From JAGLSB01 sp023135955 (lineage in GTDB: Bacteria; Bacteroidota; Bacteroidia; Bacteroidales; GCA-2748055): DNA of 21,670 nucleotides. The notes beneath the pieces were generated by a model. That model saw only the letters and a list, made by a program, of their open reading frames with translations. It did no database searches and was not told the DNA's origin. The position numbers and the translations under genes are program-made. The stretch lies in assembly GCA_030673645.1 (NCBI GenBank), contig DAOVIO010000053.1:1-21670 (forward strand). Reading direction: 5' to 3'. This document shows positions 13,863-21,670 of this stretch, in pieces. The first letter of the stretch is position 1. Every line of letters begins with the position of its first letter.

Positions 13863-14143
13863 TTAGCCGAACTGATCCCGAGCGGTAGTCGAGGGATCTC
13901 ATGGGTTATATTAACTTCGTTGAGCTCTTCCGGCCACGCCGGAATCGGTTCCCCGCACCTTGGTGCGTATGGACAATAAAATATTCCATTGAGATACCTC
14001 GTCAGCTCTGCTGAGGTAGTTTATTGATTCAAAATAATTTTATTTGGACTTCCACTAATTGACAAATTAATTTAGGAATTTGGGAGCCTGAATCCGTATC
14101 CGTAGATGAGTTGGCTCATTAATAATTGCACTTTATAAGTAAC
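13863..14143. other. Intergenic region with several hairpins
   Basis: About 280 bases between two convergent genes with no open frame of note. Hairpins in order: GATCCC (13874-13879) with GGGATC (13893-13898); TTCCGGC (13928-13934) with GCCGGAA (13938-13944), loop CAC; CGCAC (13954-13958) with GTGCG (13963-13967), loop CTTG; TACCTC (13995-14000) with GAGGTA (14013-14018). The last is enclosed by AATAAAAT (13975-13982) and ATTTTATT (14037-14044). Such density suggests a structured RNA, a palindromic mobile element remnant, or several stacked dispersed palindromes. Confidence 0.55.
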
Positions 14144-14767
14144 TCATAAGCTATTTACCACATCAATAATCCCTTCAGGTTCCTGTAAATGATATGCTTT
14201 TAATCCCGCTTTCCTGGCTCCTTCCACATGTTGTGGTGAGTCATCAATAAACAATGTTTCTTCAGGAACCAGGTTACTGTTTTTAATTACAAAATCGAAA
14301 ATTTCAACATCCGGCTTACGAAGGTTTACACGGCAGGAGTAATAACACTTTTCAAATAAGGGATCCATATTTTCAATCCCATACCACATTTCCAATTTCT
14401 TAAAATAATATTTCAAATGTGTTTCGTTGGTATTGCTCAAAAGGAATATTCTATACTTGTTTTTAATGTTTTTTATAAATTCATAATTCCTTTTAGGAAA
14501 ATCAAGCAACATTGCATTCCAGGCTTCAAGACTATCTTTCCTGCTGATTTGCTTTTTCGTAAGACTCTCAAGCTCTGTAAAGAATTTTTGTTCATCAATT
14601 TTTCCTGTTTCAAACTCATCAAAAATGGTATTCTGTTTGAATTGATTGAATAATTCATCAAAGTTATTTACTCCTAATTTGACAAAAGCATTTCGGGTTC
14701 GGAAATAATCGATGTTTATAATTACTCCGCCAAAATCGAATATGATGTTTTTTATGCCGGTTGTCAT
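14144..14767 (-). CDS. HAD-superfamily hydrolase, YihX-like phosphatase
   Basis: 207 residues of HAD subfamily IA. Motif I is FDFGGVIIN at 10-18, with the nucleophile Asp11; the usual second Asp is Gly13, as in the YihX/DFGGV group. Motif II is LLSNTN with Ser111, motif III RKPD with Lys151, and motif IV FIDDSPQ with Asp175 and Asp176. E. coli YihX removes phosphate from alpha-D-glucose-1-phosphate and related sugars; the substrate here cannot be named. I set the start at the ATG at 14767. The frame is open for 17 further codons up to 14818, but these are the translation of the octamer array (QLLNYLTTQPPTP) and are not part of the protein fold. It converges with the ATPase gene. Confidence 0.9.
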   Translation of the reverse strand: MTTGIKNIIFDFGGVIINIDYFRTRNAFVKLGVNNFDELFNQFKQNTIFDEFETGKIDEQKFFTELESLTKKQISRKDSLEAWNAMLLDFPKRNYEFIKNIKNKYRIFLLSNTNETHLKYYFKKLEMWYGIENMDPLFEKCYYSCRVNLRKPDVEIFDFVIKNSNLVPEETLFIDDSPQHVEGARKAGLKAYHLQEPEGIIDVVNSL

Positions 14768-14817
14768 TGGGGTGGGTGGTTGAGTGGTTAAGTAGTTGAG
14801 TAGTTGAGTGGCTTGCA
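14768..14817. repeat. Octamer repeat array, copy 6, directly upstream of the HAD start
   Basis: GGTTGAGT at 14778, GGTTAAGT at 14786, AGTTGAGT at 14794 and 14802, then GGCTTGCA at 14810, all in 8-base phase. The related GGGGTGGGT lies at 14769. On the minus strand the array forms the bases immediately before the ATG of the HAD gene, so it would be the 5' leader or core promoter region of that gene. Confidence 0.8.
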
Positions 14818-14845
14818 TTTCGGCTGCCCTTCGACAAGCTCAGGG
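14815..14845. repeat. Dispersed intergenic repeat, CCCTTCGACAAGCTCAGGG type
   Basis: Its first 21 bases are identical to 11593-11613; this copy goes on to AAGCTCAGGG. It follows the octamer array directly, and the two overlap by three bases, so they may have been placed together. Confidence 0.65.
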
Positions 14846-14889
14846 TTAACGCTCAATGACCGCGCCACTATCATATCAGCACATTAAGA

Positions 14890-14950
14890 TCCCGAGAGAA
14901 TACTCGGGACTAGTTCAACTAACATCTTTCGGTTCGTAAACTCCCGAAAG
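14890..14950. repeat. Two neighbouring hairpins upstream of the symporter gene
   Basis: TCCCGAG (14890-14896) pairs with CTCGGGA (14903-14909), loop AGAATA. CTTTCGG (14926-14932) pairs with CCGAAAG (14944-14950), loop of 11. They lie in the gap between divergent genes and upstream of the likely symporter promoter. The first resembles the TCCCGATAG...CTATCGGGA palindromes in having TCCCGA and TCGGGA ends. Confidence 0.5.
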
Positions 14951-14999
14951 CTGAGTTTCACTTAGCACCAGCAAATCAGCCCACAAATTTAACACTCTT

Positions 15000-15030
15000 T
15001 TTGTATTTTCATATTTTCTCTATACTTTCA
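15000..15030 (+). promoter_or_regulatory. Possible promoter for the symporter gene
   Basis: TTTG at 15000-15003 and TACTTTCA at 15023-15030, spaced by 19 bases, give six of eight matches to the -7 consensus. Transcription would start near 15036, 16 bases before the ATG at 15052. This also argues against the TTG at 15001 as a start. Confidence 0.35.
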
Positions 15031-15051
15031 CACAAACCTAAAAACTTTGAT

Positions 15052-16488
15052 ATGGATCTGATGGTTTTAATTCCCTTTGTATCCTATTTCCTACTCGTAA
15101 TTTTAATTGGTTTCCTTTCAAAACGTTTTTCTTCACGTGGAATATCCGAATTTTTTCTTGGCGGACGAAAAATGAATTTTATCGTGGTTGCATTATCGGC
15201 AGTAGTGTCCGGGCGATCGGCCTGGCTCATGATAGGTTTTGTGGGGCAAGCATATTTCATGGGCTTATCTGCAATTTGGGCGGTTGTAGGATACATCGTA
15301 GTTGAATTTTTTCTCTTTGTATTTTTTGCTCCAAAACTGAGGAGTTTTACTGAAAAACATAATTGTATCACTATTCCCGACTTTTTCGCTGCCAGATTCA
15401 ACGATCATAATGGCCGATTGAGAATGCTGATTGTAATTATCTTCACTATATTCATGATTACCTACATTGCAGCACAATTTCTGGCTGGCGGGAAGGCCTT
15501 TTTTGCGTATTTCGGATTACAGCAAGGAACAGGAATTGCAATCACCGCCACCATTGTCCTGTTATATACAATAGTTGGAGGATTTCTTGCTGTAAGTCTT
15601 ACCGATGTATTACAGGCACTTGTTATGATGGCTGCCCTGATAGGTCTCCCACTGATTGCCATCCATGATAAGGGTGGATTTGATGTAGTTTATCATCAAT
15701 TGAATGAAATGGATCCGGCATTTTTCAATCCTATGGCATTCGGATTCGGATCGATGATTGCTTTTCTGGGAATCGGTCTTGGTTCACCCGGCAATCCTCA
15801 TATTCTAATCAGGTATATGTCTATTAAAAATCCCATACAACTGAAATGGTCAGCGATAATAGCCACAATTTGGAATGTTTTTCTTGCCGGTGGTGCTTTT
15901 ATGGTCGGCATATTAGCCAGAAGTTATTTCCCGGAATCATATTTACTTCCCAATGGTGATATTGAAAACGCATATATTAGTCTCGCTGAATTATTGCTTC
16001 CCACTGCATTGATAGGAATTTTACTTGCATCTGTCTTTGCTGCTATCATGTCTACAGCCGATTCACAACTTTTAGTTGCGGCATCAAGCCTTGTGCGCGA
16101 TTTTTATCATAAAATACTATTCAAACGAAGGAAAATCTCTGAGCAAAAACTCATTTTTTTTAGCCGTATTACTGTTGGTGGACTTGTTTATCTGGCTGTA
16201 ATTTTAGCCACATCGGTTAAGGATCTGGTGTTTTGGTTTGTGTTGTTTGCATGGGCGGGATTGGGAGCTGCTATTGGGCCAACTACTATTTTGGCTCTTT
16301 ATAGGCCTCGCACGACCAAAAATGGCGTCATGGCGGGAATGATTGTTGGTACGCTTACTGTTTTTATATGGAAAAGCAGCCCGTATCTTTCTGAATGGCT
16401 TTATGAGCTTATCCCGGGGTTTTTGGCTGGATGGGTTGTTACGTTTTGGGTTAGTGAGTTTGATTGGTGGAGGTGGTATAGGGGGTAG
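15052..16488 (+). CDS. Sodium/solute symporter, SSF family (PutP-like)
   Basis: 478 residues with about 13 hydrophobic segments, as in SSF (SLC5) transporters of the inner membrane that use the sodium gradient to take up a solute. Conserved stretches: SEFFLGGRKM near residue 33, SGRSAWLMIGF in TM2, FFAARFND before TM4, VSLTDVLQALVMM near 182-195, GLGSPGNPHILIRYMSIKN near 243-261 (PutP: GQPHIIVRFMAI), and MSTADSQLLVAASSLVRDFY at 333-352, where Ser334 and Thr335 match the Na2-site pair. The proline transporter PutP is the nearest relative I can name; the substrate is unproven. I chose the ATG at 15052; a TTG at 15001 would add 17 residues lying upstream of the probable transcription start. It ends 19 bases from the stop of the convergent adhesin gene. 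Confidence 0.9.
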   Translation: MDLMVLIPFVSYFLLVILIGFLSKRFSSRGISEFFLGGRKMNFIVVALSAVVSGRSAWLMIGFVGQAYFMGLSAIWAVVGYIVVEFFLFVFFAPKLRSFTEKHNCITIPDFFAARFNDHNGRLRMLIVIIFTIFMITYIAAQFLAGGKAFFAYFGLQQGTGIAITATIVLLYTIVGGFLAVSLTDVLQALVMMAALIGLPLIAIHDKGGFDVVYHQLNEMDPAFFNPMAFGFGSMIAFLGIGLGSPGNPHILIRYMSIKNPIQLKWSAIIATIWNVFLAGGAFMVGILARSYFPESYLLPNGDIENAYISLAELLLPTALIGILLASVFAAIMSTADSQLLVAASSLVRDFYHKILFKRRKISEQKLIFFSRITVGGLVYLAVILATSVKDLVFWFVLFAWAGLGAAIGPTTILALYRPRTTKNGVMAGMIVGTLTVFIWKSSPYLSEWLYELIPGFLAGWVVTFWVSEFDWWRWYRG

Positions 16489-16507
16489 GTATTGAAATAT
16501 CTTAATC

Positions 16508-19500
16508 CTAATGTAACAACGTTACATCTCCTTCTTCAACAAAGTTCTTGCCATTGGTATATTTACCTTTTACTTTCCAGATGTATACGCCTTGTTTTGC
16601 AAGTCGCTCTTTAACATATCCATCCCAACCATGATTTACTTCCTGGCTATGGAATATCATTTCGCCCCAACGGTTGTAGATATATAGATCGTATTCGAGA
16701 ACTTGGTCAATTACACCCGGGAAGAAAATAGTATTTACTGTAGTAGGATTATTTGGATCGTAATATCCACCTGAACCGCCTCCCGGATTCGGTCTGAAAA
16801 CATTCGGGAACAGCAATGCTCCTGCCGGACTTACATAAACAGCATCTTTTTTAAATAAGGTATCTTTGCAAAATTCATTCCATCCAACAAGCAATACATC
16901 CTTCGAGCCTACAAATTCATAAATATGACTTGGTTCAAATTCTTCTGATATATTCTCAGGTGATTCTGCAAGCGCTCCATTGGTCCATTCTTCATTAATA
17001 TCTCCGAAATTCCAGGCATAATAGGTTGCATCTCTGGAATAGTTGAAGAACTTTACCGGTTTGTCGTTTATATATACTGAATCTGGTACATTACTAAAAA
17101 ATAAATTCGGCATTGCCCAAATCTCAATACTTTCCTTGTGAACATCTGAACCACCCGGTCCCGACACCGTTAGTGTTATAGAAAAAGTTCCTTCCTCGAA
17201 ATAAGTATAGAAAGGATTTCTCTTTGTTGAAATACTTCCATCGCCAAATTCCCAAACAAAAGAGTTGGCATCTGTTGATGTATTCTCAAACTGAATAAAA
17301 TGTGGTGTGCAGCCATTGGTTGGTAAATTAAAACTGGCTACAGGCTTTGGTGGACTAATAATAACAGACTGTCCAACACTATCGATGCAATCTCCAAATA
17401 TTACCTTTTGTACTACAATGAATGTTCCATACTCACTATATGTATGAATTGGTTCCGCTGAATTTGACGTATTACCATCGCCAAATTCATATAAATATTC
17501 CCAATTCCCCTGAGTTACAAGATTTGTTATAGTTACAGTAGCGTCCGGGAAAGTTTGTAAATATGGTGCAACATCGAACCTTGGCAGTGGTATTGGATTA
17601 ACTGTTATATCCTTTGTAAGGGTTGAAATACATCCATAATATGATTCCGTAGTAAGTGAAATCGAATAGGTCCTAGGTTCTGCTCCGGTATTCTGAAAAG
17701 AATGAACAACAAAGTACCCTCCATCAGGATCCTGTTCCCCATCACCAAAGTCCCATGTATATCTTGAAGCACCTGGTAAGGCTGTCATTAGAGCATTAAC
17801 AGGCTGACATGCTTCCTCTGGCTCAAGCGTGAAATCGGCATCAACCTTAGGATATACAGTGATAATCTGGTAAGCAGTATCACGACAAGTATTAGCTGAA
17901 GTTGCCACAAGTTCAATATTGAAATACCTCACGGTTGGGTCAAAATTATCAAAGTCGTGAACTGCATGCAAAGTAGTTTCAAGAGGACCACCGTCATCAA
18001 AGTTCCATTCATAGCCCACCGCACCTGAGGTGTTGTTCACGAAGTTAACGGTAAGGTCGCCACATGTTGGCTCTGCATCAGAAGTAAACTGAGCATTCGG
18101 CCTGTCATTTTCAATCTGGACCGATGCGCTTCCTTTACAAGATTTGCTGTCTGTTACAGTGTAAACCAGTTCAAAACTACCACTAATTAAAGTTTTAAAT
18201 TTAACCTGTTCCTCTGTTGTGGTGTTAAGATAATTCACATCTCCTGTCCAAAGATGATCAGTATAAATACCTGTGCCTCCATTTGCATTTGCATCAAGAT
18301 TCAGATCGGCACCACCACAAACTATCGGGAATCTTCCGTCACCAGTAATTTCTGCAGTTGGATTGGCATTCACTATTAAAATAGCCGCTCCTGATTTTAT
18401 TTCAACACACGGATTTGAAACAGAAAGACGATACTGATTGTTATTAAGACTAACCAGTGCATCAATAATCGATAAGCTTGAAGTATTGACACCTCCATAA
18501 TTTTCACCTTCGATAAGCGCGTTCCATGAATTTCCATTATCACTACTCTCTTCCCACTGATATAGCATATCGGAACCTGTAGCTCCTGAGATGAAACTTG
18601 TATTTCCGCCTTCACATATTTCACTGCCTGATGGGTCGCCCGAAATTACAGGATTTGCATTTACATTTAAGTGTACTTCTTCAGAATTAACCGGAGGATT
18701 ACAAGTACCACTTACTCTAACCCTGTAACTATATCCATTATAAATGGCCCCGTCATCTGTAACGGTGAGTTCAGCAGTATTTACTCCACTATAAGCATCA
18801 TTATTCACAAGATTCTGGTATACTCCGGTAGAACTGTACTGCCACTGATAATTAAGGCCTGAGCCTTCTGCGTTAACATTGAAAATTGCTCTGTTATCCT
18901 GACATATTATAGTATCTTCTGGATGGAGAGTAATTACCGGACTTGATTTAACAATCAGCTCAGGTTCATCAGTAGCAATCGAAGTTCCGCAAGTTCCTGA
19001 AACAACCGCATGATACTGATATCCGTTCATTGTTGAATCGACAGAGTAGACACTAAGAGTTTCAAAACCTGAGCCAGTGTAATTTTCTCCATCACTAATC
19101 TTTTGCCACCCGCTCCCATCATTTACTTCCCATTGAATACTCACTCCATCTCCTGATGTTCCAACTGAGAAACTGGTACTGTATAATTCACAAACTTCAG
19201 AATTAACCGGTTGACTTGTAATACCAACAATTTCCTGAACAACTACAGTTGCAGTTCCGCTTAGATTTCCTGAAGTAGTATCAGAGATACAGCCATTAGC
19301 ATCTATAACTCTCAGTAAACTATAAGTTGTTGTCTCAGCCGGATTAACAGGAATATCTGTTCCACTCACATAATTGGATAATGTAGCATGATTCTCAAGG
19401 TCAATCTCGAAAGGTCCTGTGCCTGAATTTAATTCAATATTAAGTATTGATGTTTCAGTAGGACAAATTGCCTCTCCACCTGTTAATATTGCCGTGGGCA

Positions 19501-21670
19501 TTGCGTTAACCCAAACCACAACAGTGTTGCTATACTCAGGAGTACATGTACCTGAAATTACTTCGCGTTTATAATATGAGGTTGAAGCAATAGGATCAGG
19601 ATCATAGTCAGCATCATTGGCTCCCGATATATTAGTCCATTGCCCAGCCTCACTTTGTGATTTCATCCATTGATAGGAATAAGTATCGGGTCCACCTGTA
19701 GCAGAAGTAAGTTCTGTTAATGGTACAGGATCATCGCCATAACAAATAGTGTCATTAACTCCAATTGAACCTGCTGTAAGAACCAGAGGCTCAGTTAAAC
19801 TAATGGTTGAATCAATTATACAAGATTTAGAATCTCTTATATTAATTGTATAGTCACCAGCACCTAGGCTGGCAAAATTATTGTTTGACTGATAAATTAA
19901 TCCTCCATCTATTGAATAGGTATAAGGTATTGTTCCTCCAGCTACAGTTAAATTAAAAGATCCGTCAAAGGCACCATTGCAATTGATGTTATATGATCCG
20001 TCAGCACTTGTTGAAGTTGTTATATCTGACACTGTAATTTCATCATTTTCAGTCACTGTTGGATTTCCGTTCATATATTCAGCACAACCGGATCCTGTTG
20101 TAAATACAGCCTCTACGGTATATGTTCCGGCAAGCATATTGTTCCAGCTTAAGGCTGAAGCAGTTCCGGCAACGACTCCTCCTTCGGGATTACCATCCTT
20201 ATATAACTGATAATCAGCACCAACTTCCGAGTTGCTTAAGCTAACGGTAACACCTGCATCACCAAAACAGTAATAGTTTGGTGCTGTCAGGTTATAAATA
20301 ATTGGCAGTGGATTAACAGTTACGGTCAGAGGAGAATGGATAGTGATACAACCGGAAGTATTGGTCTCAACAACTGAAAAATCGTCAGATACAACCAGGC
20401 CAAAGGCCACATTAATTTCGTTAGCTGTTGGATCAGATGTAATAGACACTCCCGGGGGAGTTGTCCAGGAATAGCTTGAGCCTGCGTTATCAGTTACAGA
20501 ATATTTAATACCTGATGCTTCAACGCAAACATCCTCTGATCCTGTAATAATTTCCCCTGTTATAGAATTAGATACTGTAACAGGAATTGTTTTAGCTGGT
20601 CCAACACATAGAAATGAATTAGTTTCAATAACCTGAACATTCTCAGGACCGCCAGCACTTGCTGCAGTAGTATGAATAAAATATATATTGTTATCAAAAT
20701 CTTTTGTGAGAATCCCCGAGCCAGGTACTGTCCAGGCATAAGTTGAGCCCCCAGTACTTGTCACTTCATAAATCACATTTGCAGCTCCAAGGCAAAGACT
20801 TTCTTCACCTGAAATCTCTGTAGTGAGCGGTAAAGGATTAACCGTAATAACAACATCTGTTGCTGATCCGGCACAACCGGCTCCACTGGTTGGGATTACA
20901 CTATATGTAGCAGTTTGTGGAGATCCTGTTAAATTGATAAAGATATCTGTTATTGGCCCGGTTGACAAACCTGCGCCCGCTGTTCCTCCAGTCATGCCAC
21001 CGGTATTGGTTGGAATTCCCCATTCGTATGTTGTCCCGGGAACAGCATTCGTAATGCTAAGACTTCTATTTGCAGCTACATCGCTGCAGATTGTTTCTGT
21101 TAGGGGGAAGGATAATATTGGAGCTTCATTAAATGTAATAGTAATGGTTTCTGCATCATTACATGTACCGTTTGCTTCTGTCCAGGTAAATTCATACTCT
21201 CCATATAAATCAACAGTTACTGTTGTACTTGCACTGCCTGATCCTGCACTCCAATCAGTAACGGTAGCTCCAACCGGACTGCTCGTCATTGTCCAGATAT
21301 GTGTTCCGCTATTTTCATTATTGCCTCCAATGTAACCGTAGGCACTTGCGGCCAAATCAAAACTTAATAATCCACAAACATCTCCTCCTGTGCCGGCATT
21401 TGCTGTAGGCTGTTCATAGTAAGTCACTATCACAGCATCTGAAGAAGTACATGTTCCGTTATCTTCTGTCCAGGTAAATTCATACTCTCCATATAAATCA
21501 ACAGTTACTGTTGTACTTGCGCTTCCTGCTCCTGCACCCCAATCAGTAACGGTAGCTCCAACCGGACTGCTCGTCATTGTCCAGATATGTGTTCCGCTAT
21601 TTTCATTATTGCCTCCAATGTAACCGTAGGCACTTGCGGCCAAATCAAAACTTAATAATCCACAAACATC
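16508..21670 (-). CDS. Giant T9SS-secreted adhesin with PKD, Ig-like and SprB-type repeats (5' end outside the window)
   Basis: The frame is open to the right edge, so only the last 1720 residues are seen; no start codon is certain. C-terminal to N-terminal: a type B T9SS sorting domain (16508-16830; LFPNVFRPNPGG, YIYNRWGEMIFHSQ, WDGY, GVYIWKVKG, EEGDVTLLH), as in SprB-like gliding proteins; five PKD domains (16830-18110) with WNFDDG, WDFGDG, YEFGDG and WEFGDG motifs; three Ig-like domains (about 18370-19230) with QWxxxS and a paired Cys; a SprB repeat (19790-20030; CNGAFDGSFNLTVAGGTIPYTYS); further PKD-like modules with YxWTxP; and at the right edge two near-identical 96-residue repeats. The CTD should direct it through T9SS to the cell surface. 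Likely roles are adhesion or gliding. The gene stands alone in the window. Confidence 0.93.
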   Translation of the reverse strand, partial: DVCGLLSFDLAASAYGYIGGNNENSGTHIWTMTSSPVGATVTDWGAGAGSASTTVTVDLYGEYEFTWTEDNGTCTSSDAVIVTYYEQPTANAGTGGDVCGLLSFDLAASAYGYIGGNNENSGTHIWTMTSSPVGATVTDWSAGSGSASTTVTVDLYGEYEFTWTEANGTCNDAETITITFNEAPILSFPLTETICSDVAANRSLSITNAVPGTTYEWGIPTNTGGMTGGTAGAGLSTGPITDIFINLTGSPQTATYSVIPTSGAGCAGSATDVVITVNPLPLTTEISGEESLCLGAANVIYEVTSTGGSTYAWTVPGSGILTKDFDNNIYFIHTTAASAGGPENVQVIETNSFLCVGPAKTIPVTVSNSITGEIITGSEDVCVEASGIKYSVTDNAGSSYSWTTPPGVSITSDPTANEINVAFGLVVSDDFSVVETNTSGCITIHSPLTVTVNPLPIIYNLTAPNYYCFGDAGVTVSLSNSEVGADYQLYKDGNPEGGVVAGTASALSWNNMLAGTYTVEAVFTTGSGCAEYMNGNPTVTENDEITVSDITTSTSADGSYNINCNGAFDGSFNLTVAGGTIPYTYSIDGGLIYQSNNNFASLGAGDYTINIRDSKSCIIDSTISLTEPLVLTAGSIGVNDTICYGDDPVPLTELTSATGGPDTYSYQWMKSQSEAGQWTNISGANDADYDPDPIASTSYYKREVISGTCTPEYSNTVVVWVNAMPTAILTGGEAICPTETSILNIELNSGTGPFEIDLENHATLSNYVSGTDIPVNPAETTTYSLLRVIDANGCISDTTSGNLSGTATVVVQEIVGITSQPVNSEVCELYSTSFSVGTSGDGVSIQWEVNDGSGWQKISDGENYTGSGFETLSVYSVDSTMNGYQYHAVVSGTCGTSIATDEPELIVKSSPVITLHPEDTIICQDNRAIFNVNAEGSGLNYQWQYSSTGVYQNLVNNDAYSGVNTAELTVTDDGAIYNGYSYRVRVSGTCNPPVNSEEVHLNVNANPVISGDPSGSEICEGGNTSFISGATGSDMLYQWEESSDNGNSWNALIEGENYGGVNTSSLSIIDALVSLNNNQYRLSVSNPCVEIKSGAAILIVNANPTAEITGDGRFPIVCGGADLNLDANANGGTGIYTDHLWTGDVNYLNTTTEEQVKFKTLISGSFELVYTVTDSKSCKGSASVQIENDRPNAQFTSDAEPTCGDLTVNFVNNTSGAVGYEWNFDDGGPLETTLHAVHDFDNFDPTVRYFNIELVATSANTCRDTAYQIITVYPKVDADFTLEPEEACQPVNALMTALPGASRYTWDFGDGEQDPDGGYFVVHSFQNTGAEPRTYSISLTTESYYGCISTLTKDITVNPIPLPRFDVAPYLQTFPDATVTITNLVTQGNWEYLYEFGDGNTSNSAEPIHTYSEYGTFIVVQKVIFGDCIDSVGQSVIISPPKPVASFNLPTNGCTPHFIQFENTSTDANSFVWEFGDGSISTKRNPFYTYFEEGTFSITLTVSGPGGSDVHKESIEIWAMPNLFFSNVPDSVYINDKPVKFFNYSRDATYYAWNFGDINEEWTNGALAESPENISEEFEPSHIYEFVGSKDVLLVGWNEFCKDTLFKKDAVYVSPAGALLFPNVFRPNPGGGSGGYYDPNNPTTVNTIFFPGVIDQVLEYDLYIYNRWGEMIFHSQEVNHGWDGYVKERLAKQGVYIWKVKGKYTNGKNFVEEGDVTLLH
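21175..21670 (-). repeat. In-frame tandem 288-bp repeat within the adhesin gene
   Basis: 21463-21670 repeats 21175-21382 at a distance of 288 bases (96 codons). Over the 208 shared bases only four differences are seen, so identity is about 98%. The protein changes are DWGAGAGSAS against DWSAGSGSAS. The remaining part of the unit is different in the copy nearer the C-terminus. The second unit is cut by the window edge, so more copies may follow. The near identity points to recent duplication or gene conversion. Confidence 0.9.

Noticed and set aside
16489..16507. Terminator between the symporter and the adhesin gene
   Set aside because: Only 19 bases separate the stop codons and they contain no stem-loop.
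20823..21335. 170-codon open frame on the plus strand opposite the adhesin
   Set aside because: It is antisense to the adhesin modules and rich in Val, Pro and Ser because of the Thr/Gly-rich coding strand; no start signal.

Overview
The window is a low-GC, AT-rich stretch of a Bacteroidota chromosome, probably from the Bacteroidales/Marinilabiliales side of the phylum. The evidence is a very large surface protein with a type B type IX secretion (T9SS) C-terminal domain, an Omp85 protein and a beta-barrel protein with Bacteroidota-style signal peptides, a GDP-fucose synthase with the long Bacteroidota-type insertion, a DnaG without zinc-finger ligands, several TAnnTTTG-like promoter elements, and almost no strong Shine-Dalgarno sequences. 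Assignment below phylum is inference.

Layout. Positions 2-286 carry an open reading frame that enters from the left edge and is probably the end of an upstream gene. Positions 287-1107 hold no gene and are packed with short repeats and hairpins. Positions 1108-3340 are a tight two-gene operon, gmd-fcl, that turns GDP-mannose into GDP-L-fucose for surface glycans. It is followed by a second repeat-rich gap (3341-3777) containing a copy of a 67-bp element also found on the left side, so the operon lies between direct repeats. An Omp85/BamA-like outer-membrane protein follows (3778-5199). It converges on a small NifX/NifB-type protein with a His-rich tail (5356-5724, minus), which is divergent from a ComF-type phosphoribosyltransferase (5853-6533). 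On the minus strand, a beta-barrel protein and a UbiX flavin prenyltransferase overlap by ATGA (7725 to 6548), with a Sir2 deacylase upstream (8624 to 7941). Sir2 is divergent from dnaG (8762-10708). Then come a cytidylate-kinase-like protein, a lipoprotein of unknown function, a DUF4143 ATPase, a HAD phosphatase (minus), a sodium/solute symporter, and a giant T9SS adhesin read from the right edge (minus, 5' end outside the window).

The genes are mostly housekeeping and cell-surface functions rather than one pathway. GDP-fucose synthesis, the Omp85 protein, the two barrel or lipoprotein genes and the adhesin all point to envelope building.

The feature that ordinary annotation does not explain is a family of tandem 8-bp repeats (GGTTGAGT, GGTTACGC, ATTCCCGT, AACCCCGT, GTGCTGGT and variants). 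It occurs in at least six intergenic gaps, keeps its 8-bp phase although the octamer sequence changes, often abuts stop or start codons, and coexists with palindromes such as TCCCGATAGCTATCGGGA. I found no CRISPR, rRNA, intact tRNA, insertion sequence or defence system.
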